Positions 31,100-32,233 of a stretch of 32,233 nucleotides of DNA are shown one piece after another. Numbering within the stretch: the stretch's first letter is position 1; every line of letters begins with the position of its first letter. The position numbers and the translations under genes were made by a program. The stretch spans positions 1 through 32,233 of the forward strand of contig JAFDZG010000074.1 of assembly GCA_018267065.1 (NCBI GenBank), in the 5' to 3' direction. This DNA is from Bacteroidota bacterium. GTDB lineage: Bacteria; Bacteroidota; Bacteroidia; Flavobacteriales_F; PHOS-HE28. Under the pieces are notes generated by a model. It ran no database searches. It was not told the origin of the DNA and saw only the letters and a program-made list of their open reading frames with translations.

Positions 31100-31971
31100 G
31101 TGAATTGATGGAGGCGGCCGGTGTGCAGCCCTTAAAGCGCAAGCCGGAATGGCTACGCGTGAAATTGCCCGGAGGCGGCGGTTACAAGCAGGTGCGCGCC
31201 ATCGTGGAGGAGCACAAGCTGCATACCATTTGCCAGAGCGGCCACTGCCCCAACATCGCCGAATGCTGGGGAGCGGGCTCCGCCACCTTCATGATCCTGG
31301 GCAACGTATGCACCCGCTCCTGCGGCTTCTGCAACGTGGCCACCGGCAGGCCCGAGGCCCCGGACCCGTTTGAGCCCGCGCGCGTTTCCCGCTCCGTGGA
31401 ACTCATGGGCGTGAAGCACTGCGTGATCACCTCCGTGGACCGCGACGACCTGGCCGACGGCGGCGCGGACATCTGGGCCAAGACCATCCGCTCCCTGCGC
31501 CGCCGGTGCCCGCAGACCAAACTGGAGACGCTGATCCCCGATTTCAAAGGGGAATGGCACAACCTCGCCATTGTTCTCGCCGAACGGCCCGAAGTGCTCA
31601 GCCATAATGTGGAAACCGTACGCCGCCTCACCCGCAAGGTGCGCGTGCAGGCCAAGTACGACCGTAGCCTGGAAGTGCTGATGCGAGCCAAGAAGGCCGG
31701 TTTGCGCACCAAGAGCGGTATCATGCTCGGTTTGGGCGAAGAGGACCACGAGGTGCTGGAAACCCTGGATGACTTGCGCAGCGTGGGATGCGATGTAGTG
31801 ACCATCGGCCAATACCTGCAACCGACCAAGAAGCACTTGCCCGTGGTGGAATTCTCGCACCCGGATCGCTTCAAAATGTTCAAGGACGAGGGCGTGAAGC
31901 GCGGCTTCCTCTTTGTGGAAAGCGGGCCCTTGGTGCGCAGCAGCTACCGCGCCTGGAAGCATGCTGAATGA
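31096..31971 (+). CDS. lipA: Lipoyl synthase (LipA)
   Basis: A 291-residue radical-SAM enzyme that inserts two sulfurs into the octanoyl chain on lipoyl domains (pyruvate and 2-oxoglutarate dehydrogenases, glycine cleavage H protein). The auxiliary 4Fe-4S cluster ligands are Cys46, Cys51 and Cys57 ([12 protein letters not shown]). The radical-SAM cluster ligands are Cys72, Cys76 and Cys79 (CTRSCGFC). The C-terminal RSSYR motif (281-285) supplies the serine ligand of the auxiliary cluster. All key residues are present and length is normal. It overlaps the upstream outer-membrane protein gene by four bases. Confidence 0.97.
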   Translation: MSELMEAAGVQPLKRKPEWLRVKLPGGGGYKQVRAIVEEHKLHTICQSGHCPNIAECWGAGSATFMILGNVCTRSCGFCNVATGRPEAPDPFEPARVSRSVELMGVKHCVITSVDRDDLADGGADIWAKTIRSLRRRCPQTKLETLIPDFKGEWHNLAIVLAERPEVLSHNVETVRRLTRKVRVQAKYDRSLEVLMRAKKAGLRTKSGIMLGLGEEDHEVLETLDDLRSVGCDVVTIGQYLQPTKKHLPVVEFSHPDRFKMFKDEGVKRGFLFVESGPLVRSSYRAWKHAE

Positions 31972-32021
31972 TGCGCCGTGAACCCTTCCCGCAGCAAACT
32001 GTTTCTGTAACGATTCCCTAA

Positions 32022-32233
<212 letters not shown>

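Overview
The window reads as chromosomal DNA of a GC-rich member of the Bacteroidota, probably a Flavobacteriales-like lineage (the rank is inference). Three things support this. Several secreted proteins carry type IX secretion system (T9SS) C-terminal sorting domains. There is a PorP/SprF protein and a PorE-like protein. Several intergenic gaps hold the Bacteroidota -7 promoter element TAnnTTTG. No tRNA, rRNA, CRISPR array, transposase or phage gene was seen.

Layout. (1) 1-2200, minus strand: a nitric oxide reductase operon of a small membrane protein, a NorC carrying a second fused cytochrome c domain, and NorB (cut by the window edge). It starts from a recognisable promoter overlapped by a perfect palindrome. 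(2) 2233-6477, minus: a T9SS-exported M1 aminopeptidase followed by a membrane LTA-synthase/sulfatase-family protein. (3) 6598-8136, plus: a 512-residue helical protein of unknown function with its own near-consensus promoter. (4) 8172-20764, minus: a four-gene surface operon. It encodes a small secreted protein of unknown function, a 3134-residue adhesin with 32 SprB-type repeats and a type B T9SS sorting domain, a PorP/SprF-family protein, and a PorE-like TPR/PD40/OmpA lipoprotein. (5) 20963-29560, minus: RlmB-type rRNA methyltransferase, GWxTD lipoprotein, RmuC, L,D-transpeptidase, CotH-type protein with a T9SS signal, a BamA/TamA-like outer-membrane protein and uracil-DNA glycosylase. (6) 29657-29785, plus: a 42-residue lipoprotein, then a bidirectional terminator shared with a convergent OsmC-family gene. 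(7) 30335 to the end, plus: an outer-membrane protein coupled to lipA, then the start of a GAPDH gene.

How they work together. The nor operon would detoxify or respire nitric oxide; electrons probably reach NorB through the two haem c groups of the fused NorC. The adhesin operon packages a T9SS cargo with its PorP/SprF partner and a peptidoglycan-binding PorE-like protein, an arrangement like sprB-sprF of gliding Flavobacteriia. Many neighbouring genes overlap by stop/start codons (ATGA or TGATG), which implies translational coupling. The parts most worth attention are the diheme NorC with its operator, the unknown first gene of the adhesin operon, the ordered repeat subtypes of the adhesin, and the unannotated 42-residue lipoprotein.
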